From Bacteroidaceae bacterium (GTDB lineage Bacteria; Bacteroidota; Bacteroidia; Bacteroidales; Bacteroidaceae): a stretch of 64,000 nucleotides of DNA. Below are positions 15,365 to 24,842 of this stretch, piece after piece. Every line of letters starts with the position of its first letter. The stretch's first letter is position 1. The position numbers and the translations under genes are program-made. The stretch lies in assembly GCA_017427065.1 (NCBI GenBank), contig JAFRTL010000005.1:1-64000 (forward strand), in the 5' to 3' direction. The notes beneath the pieces are model-generated. The model was not told the origin of the DNA, did no database searches, and saw only the letters and a list, made by a program, of their open reading frames with translations.

Positions 15365-17257
15365 TTATTCTAAGTAAGTGTATCCGTAAAGACCAGAACG
15401 ATAGTTAGACAAAAATTCCTTGCCTTCTTCGAGGGTAATACGACCTTCCTTCACAGAATGTGAAACCCAGGTTTCCAATGTGCGTACCAACTTCTTGGCA
15501 CTAAACTGGGCATAATCCAATGCTTCTGCAACGGTCTCACCATCGATTACTTGGTCTATGCTGTATCCCTTTCCATCCACTGACACATGTACCGCATTGG
15601 TATCACCAAAGAGATTATGCAAATCGCCTAAGATTTCTTGATAAGCACCTACCAAAAAGACACCTATATAATAAGAATCCTTACCCTTCAACGAATGCAC
15701 TGGAAGGTTGTGCGTCACATGACTGTTGCTTACAAAGTTAGCAATCTTACCGTCAGAATCGCATGTCATGTCCTGAATAGTAGCCGTACGATCAGGTTTC
15801 TCATCCAAACGCTGAATAGGCATAATCGGGAAAATCTGATCGATAGCCCATGAGTCAGGAAGCGACTGGAATAAAGAGAAGTTGCAGAAATACTTATCAG
15901 CTAGTAATTTCGGTAGTCCGCGCAACTCATCAGGTGCATGTTTCAAACTATGGGCTATCTGGTTCACCTCACGCATGATGCTCCAATACAGACGCTCAAT
16001 CTTAGCACGTGTTTCCAAATCTACCAAGCCATGACTGAAAAGGTCGAGTGACTCATAGCGAATCTGTTCTGCATCATGCCAAGCTTCCAACAATCTGCCT
16101 TGGCCTAAATTATCCCAAATCTCATAAAGTTCCTGCAGCAGTTCATGCTCATCCTCACCAATAACTTCATCATCGTCCCAAGCAGGAAGGGTGGCAGTTT
16201 CCAGAACCTCAAAGATAAGCACAGAGTGATGTGCAGCCAAAGCACGACCACTTTCAGTAATGATATTAGGATGAGGGATTTCGTTCTTATCACTGGCATC
16301 AACCATCGTAGAAATGGCATCATTCACATATTCCTGAATAGAATAGTTCACACTTCCCTCACTCGATGAAGAACGCGTGCCGTCATAATCCACACCCAGT
16401 CCGCCACCTATATCTACAAACTCCACATTGTAACCCAATGCATGCAGTTGCACATAGAACTGTGAAGCCTCACGCAAGGCAGTCTTGATGTGACGAATCT
16501 TAGTTACCTGACTGCCGATGTGGAAGTGAATCAGCTTTAGGCAGTCATGCATCTTCTTTTCCTCTAGGAAATCCAAAGCTTCGAGCAGTTCACTACTGGT
16601 AAGACCAAATTTACTGCCGTCGCCACCACTCTCTTCCCACTTACCACTACCAGAAGAAGCCAACTTGATGCGTATGCCCAAATTAGGTTCCACATTCAGT
16701 CGACGAGCCAACTTCGCTATAAGCTTCAGCTCATTCAGTTTTTCTACCACTAAAAAAATACGCTTACCCATCTTCTGTGCCAGCAATGCCAGTTCTATAT
16801 AACTCTCGTCCTTATAGCCGTTGCAGATGATGAGAGAATCAGAATCCATATTGGTGGCTATTACCGCATGAAGCTCAGGCTTTGAGCCAGCCTCCAATCC
16901 AAGGTTGTATTTTTTACCATGGCTGATAATTTCTTCCACCACGGGGCGCATCTGATTCACTTTGATGGGATAGATGATGAAATTCTGCGCCTTGTACTCA
17001 TATTCCTCGGCAGCCTTGCGGAAACAAGAGGAGATTTTCTCAATACGACTGTCTAGAATGTCGGGAAATCTTATCAGCATTGGGGCAGAAACATCACGAA
17101 GTTGCAACTCATCCACCAGTTCTTTTAAGTCCACCTCTGCTCCATCCTTTCGAGGAGTAACCACCGCATGACCTTTGTCATTGATACCAAAGTACGAAGC
17201 ACCCCAACCACCAATGTTGTAGAGCTCTTCAGAATCTTCAATACGCCATTTTCTCAT
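15365..17257 (-). CDS. speA: Biosynthetic arginine decarboxylase
   Basis: The enzyme makes agmatine from arginine for polyamine synthesis. It is a fold type III PLP enzyme of 630 residues, the usual SpeA length. Visible motifs are YPIKVNQM with the PLP lysine, LGLEAGSKPEL, IKLASSGSGKW, LIHFHIGSQV, VDIGGGLGVDYDG, and NIITESGRALAAHHSVL. The start MRKWRIEDSEELYNIGGWGA is typical. It is transcribed from a clear promoter at 17302-17309, with argB next in line. Adjacent arginine-consuming and arginine-forming genes suggest shared control of the arginine pool. Confidence 0.95.
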   Translation of the reverse strand: MRKWRIEDSEELYNIGGWGASYFGINDKGHAVVTPRKDGAEVDLKELVDELQLRDVSAPMLIRFPDILDSRIEKISSCFRKAAEEYEYKAQNFIIYPIKVNQMRPVVEEIISHGKKYNLGLEAGSKPELHAVIATNMDSDSLIICNGYKDESYIELALLAQKMGKRIFLVVEKLNELKLIAKLARRLNVEPNLGIRIKLASSGSGKWEESGGDGSKFGLTSSELLEALDFLEEKKMHDCLKLIHFHIGSQVTKIRHIKTALREASQFYVQLHALGYNVEFVDIGGGLGVDYDGTRSSSSEGSVNYSIQEYVNDAISTMVDASDKNEIPHPNIITESGRALAAHHSVLIFEVLETATLPAWDDDEVIGEDEHELLQELYEIWDNLGQGRLLEAWHDAEQIRYESLDLFSHGLVDLETRAKIERLYWSIMREVNQIAHSLKHAPDELRGLPKLLADKYFCNFSLFQSLPDSWAIDQIFPIMPIQRLDEKPDRTATIQDMTCDSDGKIANFVSNSHVTHNLPVHSLKGKDSYYIGVFLVGAYQEILGDLHNLFGDTNAVHVSVDGKGYSIDQVIDGETVAEALDYAQFSAKKLVRTLETWVSHSVKEGRITLEEGKEFLSNYRSGLYGYTYLE

Positions 17258-17301
17258 TTCCTTGCTAACTCATATAATTAATAATAGAGGTAATTGAGGA
17301 G

Positions 17302-17309
17302 CAAAGATA
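17302..17309 (-). promoter_or_regulatory. -7 element of the speA promoter
   Basis: The minus strand reads TATCTTTG here, about 45 nt before the speA start. It fits the phylum's TAnnTTTG consensus. Confidence 0.6.
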
Positions 17310-17380
17310 CGTATTAAATTTGAAATTTTTGTTTTTTTCTTCGTTTTTACCGACATTTGCAGTTATATAGACAAGTTTTG

Positions 17381-18085
17381 ATGAGAAATATGAGAAACAC
17401 CATTAGTAAAATCTGGCTGACGTTCGCCCTGCTGCTTTTAGGCGGCTTGGTGATGACGATGAATGGGCAGGTGAGATACTGCATGAACTACACGGAGTTT
17501 GTAAAAGGCCAATGGAAAACGGCGGAGCATGTGTCTGTGGTGAAGAAGAACGAGGCCATGAAGCGCATAGTACAAAGCAGCGACTACCAGATGGAGGCTG
17601 ATGACGAGGCGCTGAAGAAGTTGCTCAACAAGAAGGCCTTCGCTGTGGAGATAGACCATACGCTCTACGTGAACTGTCGCTCGTTCCGCCATCAGGGGGT
17701 GCGCTTTGGCGCTGGCTATGCTGTGGCTTTCCGTATGGGCAACGATAAGCTCTGCGTGGTGAATCGCAAGGTGGGCACGAGCACGCTTATAGAGACTGGC
17801 GTGGTGACTGGTCTGACATCGTTTACGCCCCTCGTGGTGGGCGCTATCGCTTCAGCAGGACTGACGGAGGTACAACTGGCTAATCAGGTGTGCTACATGG
17901 TGGACAGCGAGGCTGGCAGCAATGGCAAGACCAAGGTGACGCAGATAGGCGACCTACTGATGCCTGAACTTCTGGGAAACCAGAAGGCACTGCTGGAAAA
18001 GTATCATGCCGTTGGGGATAAACGCACCAGACAGTCGGCCATGAACGTGCTGGCTGTGCTCCATGAGGCCAAGCTGATAAAATGA
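17381..18085 (+). CDS. Secreted protein of unknown function
   Basis: I do not recognise the family with certainty. The product has a hydrophobic signal segment (ISKIWLTFALLLLGGLVMTM) and then a mature part of about 200 residues. Internal features are YCMNYTEFVKGQWK, a CRSFRHQGVRFGAGYAVAFR block and a Gly/Ala-rich hydrophobic stretch (LVVGAIASAGL). I chose the ATG at 17381 because a weak promoter (TTG at 17329, GACATTTG at 17352) lies just upstream. The frame is open from 17357. It is followed 26 nt later by the GH27 gene, so the products may act in the same envelope process. Confidence 0.65.
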   Translation: MRNMRNTISKIWLTFALLLLGGLVMTMNGQVRYCMNYTEFVKGQWKTAEHVSVVKKNEAMKRIVQSSDYQMEADDEALKKLLNKKAFAVEIDHTLYVNCRSFRHQGVRFGAGYAVAFRMGNDKLCVVNRKVGTSTLIETGVVTGLTSFTPLVVGAIASAGLTEVQLANQVCYMVDSEAGSNGKTKVTQIGDLLMPELLGNQKALLEKYHAVGDKRTRQSAMNVLAVLHEAKLIK

Positions 18086-18111
18086 AACAAGAACCTTAAA
18101 TCAATACTGTT

Positions 18112-19743
18112 ATGAAAAAGTTACTTTTTATCTGGGCTGTATCTGCCTGCATGCTGACTGCCTGCCAAGGCAACGCCAGCACGGAGGAACCTCAGAACAG
18201 CAGCGAAACAGCGCACTTCCTGCCTCCACTGATGGGATGGAGCAGTTGGAACACCTACCACGTGAACATCAGCGAAGCACTGATCAAGAGTCAGGCAAAT
18301 GCCATGGTGAGCACAGGCCTGAAAGACGCTGGCTACCTCTACATCAATACGGACGACGGCTTCTTCGGGTGGCGTGACGAGACGGGACTGATGCACACGC
18401 ATCCTGATCGCTTCCCCAATGGCATGAAGCCTGTGGCAGATCATATCCATTCTCTAGGCTTGAAGGCGGGTATCTACTCGGATGCAGGTACGAATACCTG
18501 CGGCTCCATGGGCGATAACGATGAGCGTGGCATAGGGTCGGGCCTCTATGGGCATGAGCAGATAGACCTGGATCTCTACCTCAAGGAGTGGGGATTCGAC
18601 TTCATCAAGATAGACTTCTGCGGTGGCAACGAGTTGGGCTTAGATGAGGAAACGCAATATACCAACATCGTGAATGCCATTCATCGCACGGGGCGCGACG
18701 ATGTGTCCATCAACATCTGTCGCTGGGCATATCCTGGCATCTGGGCAGAGAAGGTGGCACGCTCTTGGCGCATGAGTGGTGATATTCAGGACGATTGGGG
18801 CAGCGTGAAGCGTATTATCGGGGAGAGTCTCTACCTCTCGGCTTTTGCTGGCAACGGGCACTACAACGACATGGATATGCTGGAGATAGGGCGCAGCCTC
18901 ACGCCTTCGGAGGAGGAGGTGCACTTTGGCATCTGGTGCATCATGAGTTCGCCACTGCTGATAGGGTGCGACATGACCAATATCCGCCCTTCTTCCTTGG
19001 AACTGATGAAAAACAAAGAGCTGATAGCGCTGGATCAGGACCCTCTGGGACTGCAGGCGTACGTGGCGCAGCGCTTTGGCGACTGCTACGTGTTCGTGAA
19101 GGATATCGAGGAGCTGCATGGCAAGGCACGTGCCGTGGCGTTCTATAATCCTACGGAGGAGCCTTTCACCTTCAACATCGACTTGAAGACGCTGGAACTG
19201 GATGGCAACGTGAAGATGCGCGACTTGGTGCATCATGCTGATTTGGGCGATTTCAACGGTACTTTTAGCTATACGGTGCAGCCTCATGGGGTGCTCATCG
19301 TGAGGGCAGAGGGCGCTCAGCGCTTGGAGGCGGAGACCTACGAGGCAGAGTGGGCTTACCTGCCATTCTACGACGAACTGGGTACGCGCAGACGCATGAT
19401 CAACTTCACGCCTGAGGAGCAGGCATCTGGCGGCATGGTGGTATCGAACATCGGAGGTCAGGAGGGGAATGACATCATCTGGCGCAATGTGTACAGCGAG
19501 GCTGGAGGCGACTATGAGATGACCATCTACTATACGGCCAAGAACCTACGCACTGCCAAGACACGCAGCCTGGTGGTGAACGTGAACGGGGAGGCATTGC
19601 CAATGATCAATGACCTCACGGGGGATGACTTGCAGAGCCTGAAGGTGAATGTGCACCTGAATCCTGGCTTCAACACTGTGAGTATGAGCAATCCTTACTT
19701 CTGGGCACCAGATATTGATAGGTTTACGATTAAGAAAAATTGA
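18112..19743 (+). CDS. GH27 alpha-galactosidase-type lipoprotein
   Basis: The N-terminus ends in a lipobox (MLTAC), so the protein is membrane-anchored; the acidic TEEP soon after the cysteine could favour surface exposure. The catalytic (beta/alpha)8 domain covers about residues 35-330. It starts with PPLMGWSSWNTYH, has the nucleophile Asp168 in FIKIDFCGG, the acid/base Asp224 in RMSGDIQDDW, and MSSPLLIGCDM. Residues 400-543 form a separate beta domain resembling CBM35/CBM6-type modules. GH27 enzymes remove terminal alpha-galactose or alpha-N-acetylgalactosamine; which one is not clear. The next gene, an esterase, begins 5 nt after the stop. No susC/susD pair is nearby. Confidence 0.88.
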   Translation: MKKLLFIWAVSACMLTACQGNASTEEPQNSSETAHFLPPLMGWSSWNTYHVNISEALIKSQANAMVSTGLKDAGYLYINTDDGFFGWRDETGLMHTHPDRFPNGMKPVADHIHSLGLKAGIYSDAGTNTCGSMGDNDERGIGSGLYGHEQIDLDLYLKEWGFDFIKIDFCGGNELGLDEETQYTNIVNAIHRTGRDDVSINICRWAYPGIWAEKVARSWRMSGDIQDDWGSVKRIIGESLYLSAFAGNGHYNDMDMLEIGRSLTPSEEEVHFGIWCIMSSPLLIGCDMTNIRPSSLELMKNKELIALDQDPLGLQAYVAQRFGDCYVFVKDIEELHGKARAVAFYNPTEEPFTFNIDLKTLELDGNVKMRDLVHHADLGDFNGTFSYTVQPHGVLIVRAEGAQRLEAETYEAEWAYLPFYDELGTRRRMINFTPEEQASGGMVVSNIGGQEGNDIIWRNVYSEAGGDYEMTIYYTAKNLRTAKTRSLVVNVNGEALPMINDLTGDDLQSLKVNVHLNPGFNTVSMSNPYFWAPDIDRFTIKKN

Positions 19744-19748
19744 GAATT

Positions 19749-21185
19749 ATGAAACGATTTTTATTTTTTGTGTGCTTGGCGCTTGCTACTATGATGGCGC
19801 AAGCGAAGGTGACCCTGCCTCATATTTTGGGTGACCACATGATTCTGCAACAGAATACGGATGCACGCCTGTGGGGTAAGGCGTCCCCTAACGCCACTGT
19901 CAAGGTAATAGTGTCTTGGAGTTCGACAGTCAGCACGGCAAAGGCTGATGCACAGGGCAATTGGAAGACAACCGTACGTACGCCAAAGGCAAGCTTCGAC
20001 GAACTGAGCATCACCTTCGATGATGGGGAGAAGCTCACACTCAACGGCATCCTTTCTGGAGAGGTTTGGGTGGCTGCAGGGCAGAGCAACATGGAGATGA
20101 CGGTGAAAGGATATAATATGTGTCCTGTGGAGGGCTACAACGACGTGGTGGCAGATGCCATAAACAATCGGGGCATTCACCATGTGAAGATCCCAAGCGT
20201 GATACGCCAAAAACCTCAGGATGACGCTGATTGTCATTGGGAGGTGGTAGACAATAAGACGGTACAGAATACCAGCGCCACGGGCTATTTCTTCGCACAC
20301 ATGGTCAATCGCACCTTGGACATCCCTGTGGGCATCATCGAAGCCAACAAAGGTGGCAGTCGCGTGGAAGGCTGGCTGAATGAGGAGAATCTGAAACGCT
20401 ATACAGACGAACCTCTCGACTCTGTGGAAATACGCCAAAAATATCGTACGGACATGCACTATCCGATGATGTGGTACAATGGTACCATACATCCCGTTCT
20501 TAACTACACCGTTGGTGGCATCATCTTTTATCAGGGATGTTCCAATGTAGGCGATCCTGGCAATCGCTACAGCGAGCGTCTGGCACTGATGGTGAAGCAA
20601 TGGCGTGAGGAGTTCGGGTGTGGAGAGATTCCATTCTACTTCGTTCAGATAGCACCATTCAACTTCTCTGAGCCTCAGAAGGACGAGAATGCGCGACTAC
20701 AAGAACAACAGTTCCGCGCGCTGAGCCTTATCCCAAATAGTGGATTGGTATGCACCAACGATGCCGTTTATCCTTACGAGATTGCCCAGATCCACCCTAC
20801 GCAGAAACGGAAGGTTGGCGAGCGTCTGGCTTACCTGGCACTCTCCAAGACCTATGGCGTGGAAGGCTTTATCTGCGAGAGTCCTTCGTTCTCCAGCGTA
20901 GATTTCAAAGACGACAAGGCCTATGTGATTCTCGACAATGTCTTTGGTGGCCTGAATCGTGCAGATGGCATGGTGGGCTTTGAGTTGGCAGGTGAAGACC
21001 GTGTGTTTTATCCTGCTGAGGGTACCTTACCGCTCTATGGTCCTGGCAATCGCATCACCCTTACCTCTCCACAGGTGCCTCATCCTGTGGCTGTGCGCTA
21101 TTGCTTCCGCAATTTCCAATTGGGCAATGTGGCCAACATGGGTGGTCTGCCATTGTTCCCCTTCCGCAGTGACGATTGGGAATAA
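19749..21185 (+). CDS. Secreted SASA-type carbohydrate O-acetylesterase
   Basis: MKRFLFFVCLALATMMAQA is a signal peptide. The 478-residue protein fits sialate O-acetylesterase/SGNH enzymes (PF03629). It has VWVAAGQSNMEM with the nucleophile serine, FYQGCSNVGDP, and near the end QIHPTQKRKVGERLA with the catalytic histidine. Such enzymes remove acetyl groups from sialic acid or plant polysaccharides so that glycosidases can act. The start is the ATG at 19749; the TTG at 19740 overlaps the previous stop. It forms a pair with the GH27 gene, suggesting de-esterification plus galactose removal from the same glycan. Confidence 0.88.
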   Translation: MKRFLFFVCLALATMMAQAKVTLPHILGDHMILQQNTDARLWGKASPNATVKVIVSWSSTVSTAKADAQGNWKTTVRTPKASFDELSITFDDGEKLTLNGILSGEVWVAAGQSNMEMTVKGYNMCPVEGYNDVVADAINNRGIHHVKIPSVIRQKPQDDADCHWEVVDNKTVQNTSATGYFFAHMVNRTLDIPVGIIEANKGGSRVEGWLNEENLKRYTDEPLDSVEIRQKYRTDMHYPMMWYNGTIHPVLNYTVGGIIFYQGCSNVGDPGNRYSERLALMVKQWREEFGCGEIPFYFVQIAPFNFSEPQKDENARLQEQQFRALSLIPNSGLVCTNDAVYPYEIAQIHPTQKRKVGERLAYLALSKTYGVEGFICESPSFSSVDFKDDKAYVILDNVFGGLNRADGMVGFELAGEDRVFYPAEGTLPLYGPGNRITLTSPQVPHPVAVRYCFRNFQLGNVANMGGLPLFPFRSDDWE

Positions 21186-21203
21186 ATGTAGTTATGATAT
21201 TAT

Positions 21204-21743
21204 TCAATCCTGAGATGGAGGGCAGAGCAGTTTTGACAATTCCTCTACAGAATTGGCTATTTGCCAACGACTTTCCAACCTACTGCCGTCGAAGCGATAT
21301 AGGGCTTGTTCATAGAAAGGGGCACGATTCTCCAAGGCAGTAATAATAAAGGCGCGCAGCTCCTCGTCGGTTTTATCCTTCAGGAGCGGGCGCTTTGCCT
21401 TGGCTATCTTCAGTCTGCGAAAGAGCACATCGACGGAAACATCCAGATAGACCGTTTGTCCCTGGGTGTTCATATACACCATATTGTCGAAGAAGCAAGG
21501 AGTACCTCCACCAACGGAGATTACCACATTGTCAAATTCTCCCACTTCGTGCAGCATCATTTGCTCCAACTGGCGAAAACCGTCTTCACCACGTTCTGCG
21601 AAAATCTGCCCCACGCTCTTGTGGTATCTACCCTCGATGTACCAATCCAAATCGATAAAGTCCAGCCCCATCGCCTTGGCATATGCCCTGCCAAGGGTAG
21701 TCTTACCAGCCCCCATATAACCCAAAAGGAATATTCTTGTCAT
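21204..21743 (-). CDS. aroK: Shikimate kinase
   Basis: The 179-residue protein has the P-loop LGYMGAGKTTLGRAYAKAMG, the substrate motif DFIDLDWYIEGR, and VISVGGGTPCFFDN. It phosphorylates shikimate on the way to chorismate. I start at the ATG at 21743 (MTRIFLLGYMG). The longer open frame to 21932 is not supported, because it runs into the divergent gene. A promoter element at 21752-21759 leaves almost no leader. It converges with the esterase gene, with only 18 nt between the ends. Confidence 0.93.
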   Translation of the reverse strand: MTRIFLLGYMGAGKTTLGRAYAKAMGLDFIDLDWYIEGRYHKSVGQIFAERGEDGFRQLEQMMLHEVGEFDNVVISVGGGTPCFFDNMVYMNTQGQTVYLDVSVDVLFRRLKIAKAKRPLLKDKTDEELRAFIITALENRAPFYEQALYRFDGSRLESRWQIANSVEELSKLLCPPSQD

Positions 21744-21751
21744 AACGGGCA

Positions 21752-21783
21752 CAAAGTTAAGGAATAAATATGTAACTTCGCAA
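21752..21783. promoter_or_regulatory. Overlapping divergent promoters for aroK and the RNase HI gene
   Basis: Minus strand: TTG at 21783-21781, 21 bp, then TAACTTTG at 21759-21752, which ends 8 nt before the aroK ATG. Plus strand: TAACTTCG at 21773-21780, which ends 8 nt before the RNase H ATG. Both mRNAs would be nearly leaderless. Confidence 0.55.
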
Positions 21784-21788
21784 GCGAA

Positions 21789-22442
21789 ATGGCAAAGAAA
21801 CAGAAATATTATGTGGTTTGGAGTGGTGCCACACCTGGCATCTACACCTCTTGGGAAGATTGTCAAGCGCAGGTAAAGGGCGTGGAAGGATCCGTCTATA
21901 AGAGCTTCAAGACAAAGGAGGAAGCCGAGCAAGCCTATGCCTCAGACCCAGCCGACTACATCACTCACAAACATGCCAATACGCCTACAAGTCCACATTC
22001 CAAAAAAGATCCAGAGGAACTGCCCACCTACCCTGAAGACGTTGAGGTGAACAGTCTGGCCGTGGATGCTGCTTGCAGTGGTAATCCTGGCATGATGGAA
22101 TATCGTGGAGTGTATGTAGGTAACAATCAACAAATCTTTCATTACGGCCCAGTGTTTGGAACCAACAATATCGGGGAGTTTCTGGCTATCGTACATGGAC
22201 TGGCCCTTATCAAGCAGAAAGGTTGGGATTTGCCTATCTATAGCGACAGTCGCAATGCCATGCTATGGGTAAAGGCAAAGAAATGTAACACGAAACTGGA
22301 GCGAAATGCACGCACAGAACCGCTTTTCCAACTGATTGAGCGGGCAGAGAAATGGTTGCGTGAGAATACCTACAACACTCCTATCATGAAGTGGCAGACG
22401 GATAAATGGGGAGAGATTCCTGCAGATTTCGGAAGGAAATAA
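21789..22442 (+). CDS. Viroplasmin-domain ribonuclease HI
   Basis: The enzyme cuts RNA in RNA-DNA hybrids. Residues 1-45 (MAKKQKYYVVWSGATPGIYT, SWEDCQAQVKGV, YKSFKT) are a caulimovirus viroplasmin-like domain that helps hybrid binding. The catalytic part begins near residue 90 with VDAACSGNPGMMEYRG, then NNIGEFLAIVHGL, IYSDSRNAMLW and the final TDKWGEIPADFGRK. These supply the D-E-D-D metal ligands. The 217-residue length and domain order match Bacteroidetes RNase HI. It diverges from aroK. Confidence 0.92.
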   Translation: MAKKQKYYVVWSGATPGIYTSWEDCQAQVKGVEGSVYKSFKTKEEAEQAYASDPADYITHKHANTPTSPHSKKDPEELPTYPEDVEVNSLAVDAACSGNPGMMEYRGVYVGNNQQIFHYGPVFGTNNIGEFLAIVHGLALIKQKGWDLPIYSDSRNAMLWVKAKKCNTKLERNARTEPLFQLIERAEKWLRENTYNTPIMKWQTDKWGEIPADFGRK

Positions 22443-22446
22443 CCTT

Positions 22447-22947
22447 TCAGTTTCCTTTTACCACCGTCACATCAAAATATTTAGGGCGATTGGTGATATA
22501 TACCTCATAGTCCTTGCCCTGCCAATGCACGTCATATATGTCTATTCGATAGCCGTCTTCATCGGGCATCTCACCACTATAGTAGTGGCGCAACTCCTCT
22601 TTGAGCGTTCTTACAGCATTAGCAAGGCTATTCAAGTTCAGTGACACGATACATTTCACCTCATCCGTGTCGCACAGATACATGTTCTGTCCCAGCATGT
22701 AAGAAGGAAGTTCCTCCTGTGTGTTGCTATACCTATGATACCCCCACATGGGCGTCAGTGCAGTGTACCCATAATCTTGCAGCACAGCAGCCTGCCTGTC
22801 TTCATCCATTTGTAATAAGGTTCGGAGGTTTTTCCAGGAAGGTAATACTAGATGCACTCCCTCAGTTTCGGGTAGAGTTTCCAGTGTCTGCCCTTGCATG
22901 ACCACACAGCAAAGCAATCCTAAATATAGCAATAATTGTTTCATCAA
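22447..22947 (-). CDS. Small secreted protein of unknown function
   Basis: I do not recognise it. MKQLLLYLGLLCCVVMQGQT is a clear signal peptide, leaving a mature protein of about 145 residues. Notable segments are LVLPSWKNLRTLLQMDEDRQ, DTDEVKCIVSLNLNSLANAV and VHWQGKDYEVYITNRPKYFD. The repeated Tyr/Asp content suggests a small alpha/beta domain. It lies 19 nt after the ABC exporter on the same strand and ends 4 nt from the convergent RNase H gene. Confidence 0.65.
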   Translation of the reverse strand: MMKQLLLYLGLLCCVVMQGQTLETLPETEGVHLVLPSWKNLRTLLQMDEDRQAAVLQDYGYTALTPMWGYHRYSNTQEELPSYMLGQNMYLCDTDEVKCIVSLNLNSLANAVRTLKEELRHYYSGEMPDEDGYRIDIYDVHWQGKDYEVYITNRPKYFDVTVVKGN

Positions 22948-22966
22948 TCTACGAACCAGAACAGCC

Positions 22967-24805
22967 TTATGCCAGCGACTGCATGTCGTTCAGTCGCTTG
23001 TAATAGCCATTCAGCTGCAGCAATTCCTCATGCTTGCCCCGCTCTACGATCTTACCCTCATGCAGCACATAGATTTCATCAGCATTGCGGATGGTGCTCA
23101 GACGGTGGGCGATAGCGATAGTCGTACGCGTCTTCATCAGGCGTTCCAACGCCTCCTGTACCAATCGCTCACTTTCTGTATCCAACGCAGAGGTAGCCTC
23201 ATCAAGTATAAGGATAGGAGGATTCTTCAAGATGGCACGGGCGATACTGATGCGCTGGCGCTGACCACCTGAAAGTTTGCCACCTCGATCACCGATATTC
23301 GTGTCATACCCCTGCTCCGTAGCCATGATGAAGTCGTGTGCATTAGCTATTTTGGCAGCCTCTACCACCTGCTCCATCGTGGCATTCTCCACACCGAAAG
23401 CAATGTTATTGAAGAACGTGTCGTTGAAGAGTATCGCCTCTTGGTTCACGTTGCCTATCATTCCACGGAGGTTGTGCAGCGTCACATCCTTCACATTTAT
23501 CCCATCTATCAGGATCTCGCCCTCATCTATGTCATGGTAGCGTGGCAGCAAGTCCACTAAGGTCGATTTGCCCGATCCGCTCTGTCCCACTAAAGCGATG
23601 GTCTTACCGCGTGGAATCTCCAAATCAATGTGGCTCAGCACCTCACGCTGTCCGTCGTAACTGAAACTCACGTCCTTATACACGATGCGGTCGTTCAGTC
23701 CCTCCAGATGCTTTGGCTGTGCAGGTTCCTTGATAGGGTTCTCTGCCAACAAGATCTTATCGATACGCTCCATACTTGCCAGACCTTTCGGAATGTTGTA
23801 ACTAGCCTTTGAGAAATTCTTTAGAGGATCTATCACGCTGTAAAGTATCACCATGTAGAAGATGAATGTTGGGGCATCGATGCTCGACTTATCTCCTAGT
23901 ATGAGGTAGCCTCCAAACCACAAAACGATGACGATAAGCAGGGTACCTAAGAATTCACTCATAGGATGTGCTAAAGCCTGACGCACAGCCACTTTATTGT
24001 TGGCACGACGTACATCATCGGTGATTTTCTTATAGCGATTCACCATCTTATCCTCAGCGATGAATGCCTTGATAATGCGCAATCCGCCCAATGTTTCTTC
24101 CAATTGTGCCATGCTGTCACTCCATAGGTTCTGTGCATAAAGAGATTGTCTGCGCAGTTTCTTGCCAATCTTTCCCATAAGCCACGCCATGCCTGGAAGT
24201 ACCAAGATGGTGAAAAGTGTAAGTTGCCAACTGGTGATGATCAGTGCCGCCAGATAGAACGTGATGAGGATGGGGTTCTTCACCAACATATCCAAACTGC
24301 TCGTGATGCTGGTCTCTATCTCGTTCACATCGCCACTCATGCGGGCAATGATGTCACCCTTGCGCTCTTCAGAAAAGAAAGCAAGTGGCAAGCGAGTGAC
24401 TTTCTCATACAGCTTCACGCGGATATCGCGTACCACACCTGTGCGCAGAGGCACCATCACAGCTGTAGATCCAAAGTAGCAGAGGGTCTTCAGCAGCGTC
24501 ATCACTGCCAGGAAAAGTCCTAAGAACAGCAGCGTGGTAGAAGCTCCATAAGCCTCGATGAGTTGCGTGGTATAGTAGTAGAAGTTATTTACCGCCACAT
24601 CCTTGATGCCAGCACTTCCCCACTCCATGTAATTGTAAGTCACATCGTTGGCACCCGTCTTAAACAGGATGTTCAGCATCGGGATAATCAATGTGAAGGA
24701 GAATATATTGAACACGGCCGACAGGATGTTGAGCACCACTGCCCAGCACACATATTTCTTATAAGGGGCGATGAATCGCCTCAGCACTGCGATAAAATCT
24801 CTCAT
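22967..24805 (-). CDS. MsbA-type ABC exporter, fused membrane and ATPase domains
   Basis: The 612-residue half-transporter has a six-helix membrane domain (residues about 15-330) and a nucleotide-binding domain from about 365. Walker A is LVGQSGSGKSTLVDLLPR, the signature is KLSGGQRQRISIARAIL, Walker B is ILILDEATSALD and the switch histidine is in IAHRLST. It works as a dimer. Members of this branch flip lipid A or other lipids and drugs across the inner membrane; the substrate here is not shown by the sequence. A promoter element lies at 24835-24842. Confidence 0.88.
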   Translation of the reverse strand: MRDFIAVLRRFIAPYKKYVCWAVVLNILSAVFNIFSFTLIIPMLNILFKTGANDVTYNYMEWGSAGIKDVAVNNFYYYTTQLIEAYGASTTLLFLGLFLAVMTLLKTLCYFGSTAVMVPLRTGVVRDIRVKLYEKVTRLPLAFFSEERKGDIIARMSGDVNEIETSITSSLDMLVKNPILITFYLAALIITSWQLTLFTILVLPGMAWLMGKIGKKLRRQSLYAQNLWSDSMAQLEETLGGLRIIKAFIAEDKMVNRYKKITDDVRRANNKVAVRQALAHPMSEFLGTLLIVIVLWFGGYLILGDKSSIDAPTFIFYMVILYSVIDPLKNFSKASYNIPKGLASMERIDKILLAENPIKEPAQPKHLEGLNDRIVYKDVSFSYDGQREVLSHIDLEIPRGKTIALVGQSGSGKSTLVDLLPRYHDIDEGEILIDGINVKDVTLHNLRGMIGNVNQEAILFNDTFFNNIAFGVENATMEQVVEAAKIANAHDFIMATEQGYDTNIGDRGGKLSGGQRQRISIARAILKNPPILILDEATSALDTESERLVQEALERLMKTRTTIAIAHRLSTIRNADEIYVLHEGKIVERGKHEELLQLNGYYKRLNDMQSLA

Positions 24806-24834
24806 TACACTATACTATTGCGTTAACGCTACGA

Positions 24835-24842
24835 CAAAGGTA
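24835..24842 (-). promoter_or_regulatory. -7 element of the ABC exporter promoter
   Basis: The minus strand reads TACCTTTG, about 30 nt before the exporter ATG. No good -33 TTG is visible at the right distance. Confidence 0.45.

Noticed and set aside
21744-21932. N-terminal extension of aroK
   Set aside because: It would run through both divergent promoters and into the RNase H gene. The P-loop start MTRIFLLGYMGAGK matches known shikimate kinases.
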